Of a DNA stretch of 64,000 nt, positions 43,053 through 51,970 are shown one piece after another. This DNA comes from Guptibacillus hwajinpoensis. GTDB lineage: Bacteria; Bacillota; Bacilli; Bacillales; Guptibacillaceae. The position numbers and the translations under genes were made by a program. Below the pieces are notes generated by a model. The model was not told the DNA's origin. It searched no databases and saw nothing but the letters and a program-made list of their open reading frames with translations. Position 1 is the first letter of the stretch; each line of letters opens with the position of its first letter. The stretch is from contig NZ_JAIVKU010000003.1 of NCBI RefSeq assembly GCF_020524165.1, positions 328,135-392,134 on the forward strand, read 5' to 3'.

Positions 43053-44531
43053 ATGAATAAGAGAAAGGAAGATTTTGAGTTAGAAGATGGTGCTTTTTTT
43101 CCCGGGAAAACCTACGTAGACGAGCTACTTAAACCGGTTTTTAAAGACCAGCGTGATTACTTATTTGATGCGATGTTTATGATTCATCGCGCCCATACAA
43201 CGATGCTGAAAGAACAAAATATTATTACTGGTGAGGAAGCAAAAAAGATATTGGACGGTGTTAATGAAGTAGCGAAGATGGAGAAGAAACTATTAAACTA
43301 TGTCCCAGAATACGAAGATTTCTTTTTCCTTGTTGAAGCCGAAGTTGCGAAGTTAATTGGTGATGATTTAGCAGGCAAGATGCATATCGCAAAGAGCCGA
43401 AATGACATGGGTGAAGCGATGTATCGGATCGTGATTCGAGATCATCTGCTTGATCTGTTGGAGAACGTAAAAAAGCTAGGGCAAGCGCTAGTTAGTCAAG
43501 CGGAAGATCATATTCATACGATTATGCCGGCCCACACGCACACGCAGCCTGCTCAGCCCACAACATTTGGTCACTATCTTCTCGCTATATCTGATAATCT
43601 ATCTAGAGACGTGGACCGCTTGTGGCAGGCGTATCATACAGTCAACCGTTCCCCAATGGGAGCAGCGGCTATTACCACCACTGGTTTTCCAATTAGTCGA
43701 GAACGAATGGTCGAGCTACTAGGGTTTGATGACGTGATGGAAAATTCCTATGATGCCATTGGGACAGCAGACTATTTACTTGAAACGGCTCTTACACTCG
43801 TTAGTATGATGACGAACATGGGCCGGTGGATTCAAGAGCTTCTCCGCATGGCCTCCAATGAAGTCGGTTTACTAAAAGTTTCTGATGCTTATGTCCAGGT
43901 AAGTAGCATTATGCCACAGAAAAGAAATCCTGTTTCCCTAGAACATTCAAGAGCTCTTGCTAGCAGTTCTGTAGGGGAAGGATTAAGCGTTATTCAGATG
44001 ATCCATAATACTCCATATGGCGATATCGTGGATACAGAAGATGATTTACAACCGCATATTTATAACGGATTTCATAAAGCGAATCGTGTTACAAAGCTCT
44101 TAACCGCTGTCATGACGACGATGAAATTCAACAAGGAACGAGCTCTTGAGCAAGCCAAAACAAATATGATTACGATCACTGAGTTAGCTGACGTTCTCGC
44201 TAGAGATTATGATGTGCCATTTCGAAGAGCTCACCAAATATCTAGTTCCGTAAGTAAAAAAGCAAACGATGCAAAGAAAGAGTTGTATGAAGTAAGTCTT
44301 TCTGAAGTCAATGAGTGGATTGGTGCTGTCCAGCTTTCAGAAGAAGACTGGCAACACATCTGTGACCCATCTAAGTTTATTGAGAGGAGAAACGTCACGG
44401 GTGGACCGAATCCAAAAGTTGTTGAGCGGATGGTGCGGGACCGTGAAGTGCGATGGGAAGAGTTAGGTAAGAAGATAGAGAAGTATGTGACACAGATCAA
44501 TACGATTAAAGATGAATTAATAAAATTGTAA
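43053..44531 (+). CDS. Argininosuccinate lyase family protein
   Basis: A 492-residue member of the fumarase/aspartase superfamily, closest to ArgH: KMHIAKSRNDMGEAMYRIVI (S-R-N-D), PAHTHTQPAQPTTFGHYLL with the catalytic His region, and the signature VSSIMPQKRNPVSLEHSRAL with the catalytic Ser. ArgH splits argininosuccinate into arginine and fumarate. Canonical ArgH is about 460 residues and sits beside argG; this gene is longer, stands alone and is divergent (GDIVDTEDDLQPHIYNGF), so it may be a paralogue acting on a related compound. GAGGTG precedes the ATG. A terminator follows. Confidence 0.85.
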   Translation: MNKRKEDFELEDGAFFPGKTYVDELLKPVFKDQRDYLFDAMFMIHRAHTTMLKEQNIITGEEAKKILDGVNEVAKMEKKLLNYVPEYEDFFFLVEAEVAKLIGDDLAGKMHIAKSRNDMGEAMYRIVIRDHLLDLLENVKKLGQALVSQAEDHIHTIMPAHTHTQPAQPTTFGHYLLAISDNLSRDVDRLWQAYHTVNRSPMGAAAITTTGFPISRERMVELLGFDDVMENSYDAIGTADYLLETALTLVSMMTNMGRWIQELLRMASNEVGLLKVSDAYVQVSSIMPQKRNPVSLEHSRALASSSVGEGLSVIQMIHNTPYGDIVDTEDDLQPHIYNGFHKANRVTKLLTAVMTTMKFNKERALEQAKTNMITITELADVLARDYDVPFRRAHQISSSVSKKANDAKKELYEVSLSEVNEWIGAVQLSEEDWQHICDPSKFIERRNVTGGPNPKVVERMVRDREVRWEELGKKIEKYVTQINTIKDELIKL

Positions 44532-44591
44532 GTGGTTTAGCGGGGAATGGAACAGTCTATGTGAACAATTAGGAGATTGCTAATTGTAACG

Positions 44592-44618
44592 AAGTCCTTG
44601 GAAACAAGGGCTTTTTTT
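44592..44618 (+). terminator. Terminator of the ArgH-family gene
   Basis: AGTCCTTG and CAAGGGCT around GAAA, followed by seven T residues. Confidence 0.88.
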
Positions 44619-44760
44619 GTGTGCCTTGTTCAAAGTGCTAAAAGAGAAAAGTGTAACTTCGAAGCTAAGCGGGAAAAGAGAATATATAAGATTGGCAGGT
44701 TGCTTTATTCTTTTGTGAAGGCGATCAATAACTGCTGACTATTCAAAGGAGGAATCACAA

Positions 44761-45267
44761 ATGACAAACCAACATTCAGAAAATCAGAAAACCCTTAAAA
44801 ATATTAAAGATTTGATCAAAGATGAGAAAGTAGCAATGTTAACTACTATTTCTCCAGATGGCAAGCTGATGTCCCGTCCAATGCAAACACAGGAAGTCGA
44901 ACTGGATCGGGAAGAGATCTGGTTTATTACCAAAAAAGATACGGATAAATATGAGGATATCAAGCTTACTCCTGCCGTAAACTTAGCATATGCAGGGTCA
45001 TCTTATGTTTCGATTAGCGGTACTGCTGAATTGGTACAGGATAGCGAGAAGAAGAAAGAGTACATGAATAAGGTTGTTGAAAAACTGCTAAATACTTCTG
45101 CCGATGATCCGGATGTTGTATTGGTTAAAGTGACTCCGGAAATCGCTGAGTATTGGGAGTCAGGAGTGAATGTTAAGACGGTTAAAGAGTTTGTGAAAAA
45201 GGTGACAAGCAGTAAATCATTAGAAGAAGGCAACGATTTAAAAGATACGGTACACTTTACTAATTGA
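44761..45267 (+). CDS. General stress protein 26 type flavin-binding protein
   Basis: A 168-residue split-barrel protein of the pyridoxamine 5'-phosphate oxidase-like family, close to YdaG/general stress protein 26. IKDEKVAMLTTISPDGKLMS then RPMQTQEVELDREEIWFITK, and VNLAYAGSSYVSISGTAELV, are typical; VTPEIAEYWESG closes the barrel. Members bind FMN or F420-like cofactors; in B. subtilis they belong to the sigma-B stress regulon, but no clear sigma-B promoter was recognised here. GGAGG lies before the ATG and a terminator follows. Confidence 0.9.
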   Translation: MTNQHSENQKTLKNIKDLIKDEKVAMLTTISPDGKLMSRPMQTQEVELDREEIWFITKKDTDKYEDIKLTPAVNLAYAGSSYVSISGTAELVQDSEKKKEYMNKVVEKLLNTSADDPDVVLVKVTPEIAEYWESGVNVKTVKEFVKKVTSSKSLEEGNDLKDTVHFTN

Positions 45268-45307
45268 TAGATCACGGATCAGTGAACAAGCAAATGAAAG
45301 TGACGGA

Positions 45308-45338
45308 AACCCTCTTGCGGGTAGCAAGAGGGTTTTAA
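45308..45338 (+). terminator. Terminator of the stress protein gene
   Basis: AACCCTCTTGC and GCAAGAGGGTT form an 11-bp perfect stem with TT tail. Confidence 0.85.
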
Positions 45339-45559
45339 ATATGGATGATTTCAGAAAACCATTAAACCAAGGGGAAGGCTTGAGTAATACTTCCACAACA
45401 ATCCGCTGGGCTTCAGTGAATCACCAGAACCGTCCCGCTGATTCTCCCGTTAACTACCCGGAAATTTTTAGTATACTTGAGTTAGTAACAAAATAGATAA
45501 CATATACTCTAACGAACATGATCTTAATGTCGCACCGGAAGATAAAGGGGGGAGAAGCT

Positions 45560-47722
45560 ATGAATTTAAAGCGTATTCATACAGGCTATTTACTTGGTTT
45601 ATCACTGCTGATCAGTAGCGTACTCTATTTCTTCGCATCGAATTGGCAAGGAATCGAGCGGATTGAAAAGATCAGTCTAGCGATTGGACTGATGTTGCTG
45701 TTCTTTGTCGGAGCAACACTCCTTAGCCGTTTCCAACATTCACACCGATTTCTAGAAAGATGGCTCTGGCTGATTGGAACGATTGCGTTTGGGGTTAGCG
45801 TGGCACTTATTGGTCAAACGTATAATTCACACGCGGATTCGTATTTCCTTTATCTCATCTGGCTGGTTCCAGCTATCATTTTTGGTGCTCTTACGGGATA
45901 TAAAGCGTTTTATGTATTAGGTTTTTTATTAAGTCAGCTCGCCTTTTATTTCTATGTGTTTCCGTCATCTTACTTTCCAGATTGGAAGGCTGGTACCGCA
46001 CTGATCCTAATATTCATCTATTTACTTTTTACCCATGCGTGGTTTTTTCTTTCACGCTCCTCATGGCTCCGTTCAAATTGGATTATGTTTGGCAGCTTTT
46101 GTTTGATTCATCTGGTCTTTATCGCTTCAAGTTTTGGTTACTGGGAATACAGTACGTTAATAGGGTGGCTTTATGTCGGATACGGATTGATCAGCGTATT
46201 CCTTTGGAAACATCGGGAAGAAAAGGAACTGTTTATCTTAGCAGGAATTGCACTAGGGTTTTTCCTATTCGGGAAAATGGTAGCCGTGTTGGGCGATGCA
46301 TTTGGTGATCTTATGCCGTTTTTCTTATTAATTGTTGTAGGAGTCATTGTATTTCTAACGATTAAGTATCTTCCTAGATTAGAACGAAGTGAAAAGGGTT
46401 CAGAAGCTTGGAAGCGCGTGTTTAAATCATCCTTACTTTTTGTGGTAACGGTAGTCAGTACAGTAATGTTAATCTCAGCCTTTTCAGGAATCATGTTTCT
46501 CATCTTCAGCTGGGATCATGCCCTTCCCTTTGTGTTTTCATCTCTTTTTCTATTGTTACTACCAGGTCTCGCACTAAAAGAGAAAATCCCTTTTTTATCA
46601 ACGATACTCCTGCTGTCTGGATTATCAATCCTATCATCAGCTAACCTGATAGACGCATTTTCCAATGGTTTGCAGCCTAAAACGGTCGTTGTGATGCTCA
46701 TCTCTTTCTGTATGATCGGAGTCGTACTAAAACTCACTACGAACGCATGGGTTGGTTCGTATGCCTATCTACTTGCAAACGGAGTACTTCTCTTATTTTT
46801 ATTTGAAGTTGAAGAATCACTACTTGCGATAGATTCTCATGAACCGCTGTTGTTGCTCGTTCTTGTTTTCGGTAATGGGTTGATTCATATTCTTGGACGT
46901 GACGACTGGTTCAATCGCAACGCACTTGTCTATAGTATCGTGCCACTGTTTATCTTAACGTTCTTCTTTGAAGGCGAGTGGTTATATTGGCTCTTAAATA
47001 GTGTGTTTCTTCTTCTATCCACGCTTCTCGTCTTTTACAAACCATGGCAGTCTAATCCATTTCGATACTGGGTAGGACTCATTTTATGGTATGCGTTTCT
47101 GTTCTACAAATACTATGACATCGCATGGTCACTCGTTCACAAATCGATTACGCTGTTGGTTGCGGGTCTTCTTGTATTAGGAATTACAAGAATGGTATCA
47201 CGAAAGTACAAAGAAACAGCTGTTGAAGAACCTACTTTCGTTGCAGGTAGATGGAAATTAATCTGGTTGGTTGTCATTCTAATGGTTTCGTTCATCGCCT
47301 ATAATGGCGTGAAAAATGAGGTAGCGCTTCAATCTGGGAAAGAGGTTCGACTTGCTCTTGCGCCTGTTGATCCTCGCTCGATGTTACAAGGGGATTATGT
47401 GACGCTTCGCTATGATATCTCAACGTTGCCTGGGACCGTACTTCCATCTAATAAGAAGATAAAAGTTGTCCTCACGCCTACTTCGGAGGGATTGTATGAG
47501 TATGGAGGGTATTACAAAATCGAAGGTAAATGGAATAAATCATACGAACCTTCTGATGATGATATCGTGATGAATGGCACCACCTATTCTGATCATGATG
47601 TCCAATATGGCATAGAGAGTTTCTTTATTCCTGAAGGGGCAGGTGATTCATTCGAGGGGATAACAACTGCTATTATTAAAGTAAGTGAATCTGGAAATGC
47701 GCTACTCATAGAGTTAGAATAA
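45560..47722 (+). CDS. Large DUF2157/DUF4401-like membrane protein with GDYXXLXY domain
   Basis: A 720-residue protein with roughly 18-20 membrane helices forming DUF2157/DUF4401-like regions (SLLISSVLYFFASNWQGIER, WLIGTIAFGVSVALIGQTYN), followed by an extracytoplasmic GDYXXLXY domain near the C-terminus: RLALAPVDPRSMLQGDYVTL then RYDIS. In many bacteria these are two separate proteins; here they are one chain. Function is unknown. The frame is open from 45518, but AAAGGGGGGAG before ATG 45560 fixes the start. A short hairpin follows the stop. Confidence 0.88.
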   Translation: MNLKRIHTGYLLGLSLLISSVLYFFASNWQGIERIEKISLAIGLMLLFFVGATLLSRFQHSHRFLERWLWLIGTIAFGVSVALIGQTYNSHADSYFLYLIWLVPAIIFGALTGYKAFYVLGFLLSQLAFYFYVFPSSYFPDWKAGTALILIFIYLLFTHAWFFLSRSSWLRSNWIMFGSFCLIHLVFIASSFGYWEYSTLIGWLYVGYGLISVFLWKHREEKELFILAGIALGFFLFGKMVAVLGDAFGDLMPFFLLIVVGVIVFLTIKYLPRLERSEKGSEAWKRVFKSSLLFVVTVVSTVMLISAFSGIMFLIFSWDHALPFVFSSLFLLLLPGLALKEKIPFLSTILLLSGLSILSSANLIDAFSNGLQPKTVVVMLISFCMIGVVLKLTTNAWVGSYAYLLANGVLLLFLFEVEESLLAIDSHEPLLLLVLVFGNGLIHILGRDDWFNRNALVYSIVPLFILTFFFEGEWLYWLLNSVFLLLSTLLVFYKPWQSNPFRYWVGLILWYAFLFYKYYDIAWSLVHKSITLLVAGLLVLGITRMVSRKYKETAVEEPTFVAGRWKLIWLVVILMVSFIAYNGVKNEVALQSGKEVRLALAPVDPRSMLQGDYVTLRYDISTLPGTVLPSNKKIKVVLTPTSEGLYEYGGYYKIEGKWNKSYEPSDDDIVMNGTTYSDHDVQYGIESFFIPEGAGDSFEGITTAIIKVSESGNALLIELE

Positions 47723-47732
47723 AAAGAGAAAA

Positions 47733-47755
47733 GTCACCTTGTCTTAAGGTGGCTT
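47733..47755 (+). terminator. Short terminator-like hairpin
   Basis: CACCTT and AAGGTG (with flanking pairs) just after the stop codon; the T tail is weak. Confidence 0.55.
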
Positions 47756-47882
47756 CCTTACATATTTGCATATGAAACCAAGCTGTGTTGATGGAAGTTT
47801 TCGTAACTTGATTCAATTACCCAGTAATTTTTTTTTGATTGTACTTATTTGATTTTTTTAACCGATAAAGGGAGGACGAATT

Positions 47883-48911
47883 GTGATAGATTTACGGAGT
47901 GATACGGTAACAAAACCAAGTGAAAAGATGAGGAAAGCGATGTACGAGGCTGAAGTAGGGGATGATGTTTATGGAGAAGATCCCACTGTAAATAAGCTTG
48001 AAGAACTCGCTGCCCATATTCTTGGAAAAGAAGATGCCTTATTTGTAACGAGTGGTACCCAGGGAAATCAAATTGCTGGATTAGTACACTGTAAGCCTGG
48101 CCAAGAAGTGATCATGGAAGCCGAAGCTCATATCTTTCTTTACGAAGCTGCAGCATTGTCCGCTTTTGCAGGTGTTCAAATAAAAACCTTAGATGGTGTG
48201 AATGGTGCTATGAAACCGAGTGATGTAGAAGCTGCCATCCGAGGCGATGATATCCATCAGCCAGAAACAGGACTAATCTGTATAGAAAACACTCACAATA
48301 AAGCAGGCGGAGCTGTTGTTCCCCTTGAAAATATGGAGTTAATCTATCACATATCGAAAAAACACGGTATCCCTGTTCATTTAGATGGTGCACGATTATT
48401 TAATGCTGCTGTAGCCTCTCAAACGTCAGTGAAAGAATTTGCGAAGTATACAGACTCCGTTCAATTTTGCTTATCGAAAGGGTTAGGCGCACCGGTGGGA
48501 TCAATGATTGCAGGTTCTTCTGATTTTATTTCTCAAGCGCGAAAGTGGCGTAAACGGTTAGGCGGTGGACTTAGGCAGGTGGGGGTACTTGCTGCACCTG
48601 GGATCATTGCACTTGAAGAAAACGTCAAACGACTTGAGAAAGATCATGAAAACGCAAAGCACCTAGCTGAAGGGTTTCAAAATATTGATGGATTAGACGT
48701 TAGAAATAAAGTAGAAACAAATATTATTTTAGTAGATATTACGAAATCTAACAAAACCACGGAGCACTTCATAGATCAGTTAAAAGAAAATTCTATTTTA
48801 GCAGGCCCATTCGGTCCAAATATTATTAGATTTGTAACGAACAATGGCATTACTAAAGAAGATATTGACCGAGTATTGATAACCGTTCAAAAGATGCTAA
48901 ATGATAACTAA
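47883..48911 (+). CDS. ltaE: Low-specificity L-threonine aldolase
   Basis: Pyridoxal-phosphate enzyme that splits L-threonine or allo-threonine into glycine and acetaldehyde in the cytoplasm. The 342 residues show [71 protein letters not shown] and the Schiff-base lysine in [14 protein letters not shown]. It starts at GTG behind GGGAGGA. Full length and intact; single gene with a bidirectional terminator shared with the convergent stress protein. Confidence 0.96.
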   Translation: MIDLRSDTVTKPSEKMRKAMYEAEVGDDVYGEDPTVNKLEELAAHILGKEDALFVTSGTQGNQIAGLVHCKPGQEVIMEAEAHIFLYEAAALSAFAGVQIKTLDGVNGAMKPSDVEAAIRGDDIHQPETGLICIENTHNKAGGAVVPLENMELIYHISKKHGIPVHLDGARLFNAAVASQTSVKEFAKYTDSVQFCLSKGLGAPVGSMIAGSSDFISQARKWRKRLGGGLRQVGVLAAPGIIALEENVKRLEKDHENAKHLAEGFQNIDGLDVRNKVETNIILVDITKSNKTTEHFIDQLKENSILAGPFGPNIIRFVTNNGITKEDIDRVLITVQKMLNDN

Positions 48912-48936
48912 AAAAGTGAAATATATTGAACCAAAC

Positions 48937-48966
48937 AAGGAACTTCTCTGTATAGAGAAGTTCCTT
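48937..48966. terminator. Bidirectional terminator between ltaE and the YflT-type gene
   Basis: AAGGAACTTCTCT and AGAGAAGTTCCTT form a perfect 13-bp stem with a GTAT loop. Confidence 0.9.
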
Positions 48967-48994
48967 TGCACTTGCAAGTATTAACTTAAGAGCG

Positions 48995-49816
48995 TTAGTC
49001 ACGGGTGCGAGAAGAGTGATGTCTCTCAGAGGTTCTTGTGCGCGTTCCATTTGTTCTATTGGTAAAGTTAGCATTTGAATCTTCATAGTGCGTATTATCT
49101 TTTAGTGGAGTTGTTTTTTCATCATGATTGTTTGTAGTAGTGCTGTAGTGTGAAGTGTGATTATTCTCGTGATCATGATTTTGATAATGATCATTCTCGT
49201 GATTATGGTTTTGATAATGATCATTCTCATGATTATGATTTTGGTAATGATCATTCTCATGATCATGATGTTGATAATGATCAGGATACATGGATTTGTT
49301 TTCGGTTTTATTCGATAGGAAGGTGCGATAAACCTTATCTTGTAATTTGTCTGAAGCTTCTACGATTACGATTATTTTTCCATCCTTCAAATGGTTTTCA
49401 TACTGTGCTGCGTCTCTTTCAGGTATTCCAGCACCTACAAGCGCTCCGACGATTCCACCACCACCAGCACCTACTCCTGCACCAGTAAGGGCAGCGGCGA
49501 TTGGACCTGCTGCTGCAAGTGGTCCGATGCCGGGGATCGCGAGAAGACCTAAACCTGCAATTAAACCGCCAATTCCACCTAAGGCTCCTCCAGATAAAGC
49601 TCCTAATCCAGCTCCTTTTCCAGCGTTTTTTCCACGCCCACCTTTATTGGATGTGACGGATGTTTCCATTTCTTCTTCTAAGACATGTACTTTACTTTTA
49701 TCTTTAGCAAAAACGGATATGTCGTTGGAACCATAGCCATGATGCTGCAATTCTGTTATGGCTTGTTCGGCACTTCCTACATTAGAAAAAACGCCACCTA
49801 TAATTTTGTTATTCAT
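48995..49816 (-). CDS. YflT-type general stress protein with His-rich repeat tail
   Basis: A 273-residue protein. The N-terminus is the general-stress-protein-17M-like (YflT) domain: KIIGGVFSNVGSAEQAITEL then HGYGSNDISVFAKDKS. A long Gly/Ala-rich hydrophobic stretch follows (about 75-140), resembling membrane-inserting glycine-zipper segments, then GIPERDAAQYENHLKDGKII. The tail has four tandem 10-residue units of the form HYQNHNHEND, rich in His, and ends in a Thr/Arg/Ser-rich region. The His repeats could bind metal ions. AAAGGAGG stands before the ATG at 49816; an upstream in-frame start at 49855 lacks one. Confidence 0.85.
   Translation of the reverse strand: MNNKIIGGVFSNVGSAEQAITELQHHGYGSNDISVFAKDKSKVHVLEEEMETSVTSNKGGRGKNAGKGAGLGALSGGALGGIGGLIAGLGLLAIPGIGPLAAAGPIAAALTGAGVGAGGGGIVGALVGAGIPERDAAQYENHLKDGKIIVIVEASDKLQDKVYRTFLSNKTENKSMYPDHYQHHDHENDHYQNHNHENDHYQNHNHENDHYQNHDHENNHTSHYSTTTNNHDEKTTPLKDNTHYEDSNANFTNRTNGTRTRTSERHHSSRTRD
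49171..49284. repeat. 30-bp tandem repeats (about 3.8 units) inside the stress protein gene
   Basis: Units begin at 49171, 49201, 49231 and 49261 and share TTTGATAATGATCATTCTC with few changes. They encode the decapeptide HYQNHxHEND on the minus strand and could vary in number by slippage or recombination. Confidence 0.9.
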
Positions 49817-50025
49817 ACCTTCAGCCTCCTTTGATTGTCTTTCAATAGTACTCACTACCCGAAGAATTAGTTAGGTAATCTTTTATCTTTGAAAGATCTT
49901 ACAATCTATAGAGAGGTTGAATAAATTAAAAAATGAATAGGGAGGAATGGTGATAACCGTATCGATGATTCTCACGCTTCTCATTCATAAAAGTAAATCT
50001 CCTAAGACGATCTCTGAAAACAAAA

Positions 50026-50065
50026 GAAGCTGGTACCCAATAAAATGAGATACCAGCTTCTTCGA
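50026..50065 (-). terminator. Terminator of the OpuAC-like gene
   Basis: AAGAAGCTGGTA and TACCAGCTTCTT form a 12-bp stem just beyond the minus-strand stop. Confidence 0.85.
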
Positions 50066-50074
50066 TTTAAGTCT

Positions 50075-50956
50075 TTATTTCACCCATTCATCAATCAAAT
50101 CTTGATTCTCTTCAACCCATTTTGCTGCTCCATCAGCAGGCTCCTCGCTACTTTCTACGTAGTCAATCAGCTCACCGATTTGTTGATCATTCATCTTCCA
50201 GTTTTTAAACCACTCGCTTACCTCTGGATAGTCTTCGTCAAATCCTTGTCTTGTCGCGTGGTGGATTTTTTCCACGCCACCGAATGTGTTTTTCGGGTCT
50301 TCAAGGAACTTTAAATCATATTTTGAGAATACCCAGTGTGGGCTCCAAAGCGGTGCCACGATTGGTTCTTTATTTTTAACTGCTTTTTTAATTTCAGCTA
50401 ACATAGCAGATTCCGAGCTTGGGACCAGTTCAAAATCGAGATCATAGTCCTCAATTAGTTGTTCCGTCACTTCCATCGTACCTGCGCCAGGATCAAATCC
50501 AACAATTTCACTATGAAACAGTTCTTTATTTTTATTTAAGTCTTTCACGCTATTAATGTCTTCTAAATAGGTTGGAACCACAAGGCCGACTTTTGCATCG
50601 TCAAACCAGGTAGCTTCTGAAAAGTTGACCGTATCCTGATATTTTTCCAAATAATTCGCATCCTGAACGGGTAACCATACTTCTAAACTAGCATCTAAAT
50701 CGCCGCTATCTAACGCCGTCATGGTAGAACCCATGTTCAAGTAGTTAAATTCTACGTCATATCCGTTATCTTCTAAAATCACTTTCCACATATTTGTGAC
50801 GGCGATATTCTCAGCCCAGTTAATTTGACCTATTGATATGGTTTTATCTTTTTCCTCTGATTCTGAACCCGATTCGGCACTATTTCCGCAAGCGGTCAGT
50901 ACCGCGATCATTAGGATGGCTACTATTACACTAAGTCCTTTTTTACCCTGTATCAT
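50075..50956 (-). CDS. opuAC: Glycine betaine/choline ABC transporter binding lipoprotein (OpuAC-like)
   Basis: Extracellular substrate-binding lipoprotein of 293 residues with a signal ending in VLTAC (lipid-attached Cys near residue 23). The mature part has the OpuAC fold: ISIGQINWAENIAVTNMWKV, VWLPVQDANY, GFDPGAGTMEVTEQLI and the aromatic-rich APLWSPHWVFSKYDLKFL, where tryptophans form the cage for a quaternary ammonium group. Unlike usual opu operons, no ATPase or permease gene adjoins it, so it must serve a transporter encoded elsewhere. A candidate operator (51015-51032) lies upstream, and gbsR is the next gene in the same direction. Confidence 0.92.
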   Translation of the reverse strand: MIQGKKGLSVIVAILMIAVLTACGNSAESGSESEEKDKTISIGQINWAENIAVTNMWKVILEDNGYDVEFNYLNMGSTMTALDSGDLDASLEVWLPVQDANYLEKYQDTVNFSEATWFDDAKVGLVVPTYLEDINSVKDLNKNKELFHSEIVGFDPGAGTMEVTEQLIEDYDLDFELVPSSESAMLAEIKKAVKNKEPIVAPLWSPHWVFSKYDLKFLEDPKNTFGGVEKIHHATRQGFDEDYPEVSEWFKNWKMNDQQIGELIDYVESSEEPADGAAKWVEENQDLIDEWVK

Positions 50957-51014
50957 CTCGTTGCATTCCTCCTGTATGTAAATGATTCATTTCCCCAACT
51001 TGAAAGTTTAATGT

Positions 51015-51032
51015 ATTAAGAATTTTTTTAAC
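51015..51032. promoter_or_regulatory. Candidate GbsR-regulon operator upstream of the OpuAC-like gene
   Basis: ATTAAGAATTTTTTTAAC fits GTTAA-N8-TTAAC with one change. It lies 59 bases before the start codon. Confidence 0.5.
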
Positions 51033-51084
51033 TAAAGCGCAACACAAAGCCTACTTTTTATGTAAGTGTGTCTCCAAAATAACA

Positions 51085-51120
51085 CAGGTAGTTGATCGTA
51101 GCTTAGCGATCAACTACCTG
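51085..51120 (-). terminator. Terminator of gbsR
   Basis: CAGGTAGTTGATCG and CGATCAACTACCTG form a perfect 14-bp stem directly after the gbsR stop (minus strand). Confidence 0.9.
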
Positions 51121-51133
51121 TTCACTTTTGTAC

Positions 51134-51685
51134 TTAATCCTCTTGATCTTTCGGCAAGAATTCGAAGATCTTACCACTTCTTATGCTTTCAACTAAGTCA
51201 TCCAACCAGTGATAATATTTTTTTGATTCTTCTAATTGATCATAGTGCTTCTTTGCGGTTGCTACAATTTCTGGAGTACTGGTGGAATCTTTAATCACGT
51301 CTATAAAATCTTCTTGTGCTTCCTCAATGGCTTCCAAATTCATTTTCACTTCACGTTCCCACATTTGGCAATAAAACGCCATAAAGGAGCGAAAGAAATT
51401 TTTCTCAGCTACGTAAGTATGTTTCCTAGAGCCTCGTGTAAATGTCTTTTTCACCATCTCGATTTCTTGAAGCTTACGGACGCTCGTACTCATGCTTGGT
51501 TTACTCATCCCGAGTTCCGTGCGCATTTCATCAAGAGTCATTTGGTCTTTAAAGTACATCGTCGCGTATAAATTAGCGGCAGCAGGTGTTACGCCGTATA
51601 AATCCATTGTCTCCGCGATGGCACCAATCACTTTATCTTTGGCTTCTTCAATCTTCATTCTGGGTCTTTCATTAGATTCACTCAT
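51134..51685 (-). CDS. gbsR: GbsR-type choline-responsive repressor
   Basis: A 183-residue MarR-like winged-helix regulator of the GbsR/MmyR group. AAANLYATMYFKDQMTLDEM, then RTELGMSKPSMSTSVRKLQE (recognition helix region), TFTRGSRKHTYVAEKNFFRS and a C-terminal helical part. In B. subtilis GbsR represses choline uptake and oxidation genes and releases DNA when choline is present. It is divergent from gbsA, as there. GAAGGAG lies before the ATG. The 18-bp inverted repeats listed in this block are candidate targets, not proven ones. Confidence 0.92.
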   Translation of the reverse strand: MSESNERPRMKIEEAKDKVIGAIAETMDLYGVTPAAANLYATMYFKDQMTLDEMRTELGMSKPSMSTSVRKLQEIEMVKKTFTRGSRKHTYVAEKNFFRSFMAFYCQMWEREVKMNLEAIEEAQEDFIDVIKDSTSTPEIVATAKKHYDQLEESKKYYHWLDDLVESIRSGKIFEFLPKDQED

Positions 51686-51881
51686 TAGGTCGCTCCTTCG
51701 ATATAAAGTAAATCGTGTTAAGTATTTATCAAATTTTCTTTACGAACTTAATGTTAACTTGTTCAGATGAAATGTCAAATATAAGATTCCTATTTTAAGC
51801 TTCCTAAATCATCACTACATTAATAGGTATAACCATTTAGGAAGATCTTAATCCTTTCTAAAATTTCCTTGTGAATTTGTT

Positions 51882-51910
51882 TTGACAGTCTGAAACGGAC
51901 GTGTTAACGT
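51882..51910 (+). promoter_or_regulatory. Candidate gbsA promoter
   Basis: A perfect -35 TTGACA (51882-51887), a 17-base spacer and a weak -10 TAACGT (51905-51910). The operator-like repeat begins 8 bases further on, suited to block transcription. Confidence 0.5.
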
Positions 51911-51917
51911 TAAATGT

Positions 51918-51935
51918 GTTAAATAAATTCTTAAT
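51918..51935. promoter_or_regulatory. Candidate operator upstream of gbsA
   Basis: GTTAAATAAATTCTTAAT fits GTTAA-N8-TTAAC with one change in the last base, and lies just downstream of the predicted promoter. Confidence 0.55.
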
Positions 51936-51970
51936 AAACTTAATTCAATTCGGCATTGGAGTTGATCAAT

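Noticed and set aside
49158..49284. CRISPR array
   Set aside because: The repeats are contiguous 30-bp units without unique spacers and lie in frame within a coding gene. No cas genes or other arrays were seen anywhere in the window.
49347..49736. Proline/alanine-rich plus-strand frame
   Set aside because: Antisense of the Gly/Ala-rich part of the YflT-type gene.
49952..50044. Small frame of about 30 residues behind GGGAGGA
   Set aside because: It runs into the terminator of the OpuAC-like gene and has no recognisable or conserved-looking content; kept out for lack of support.
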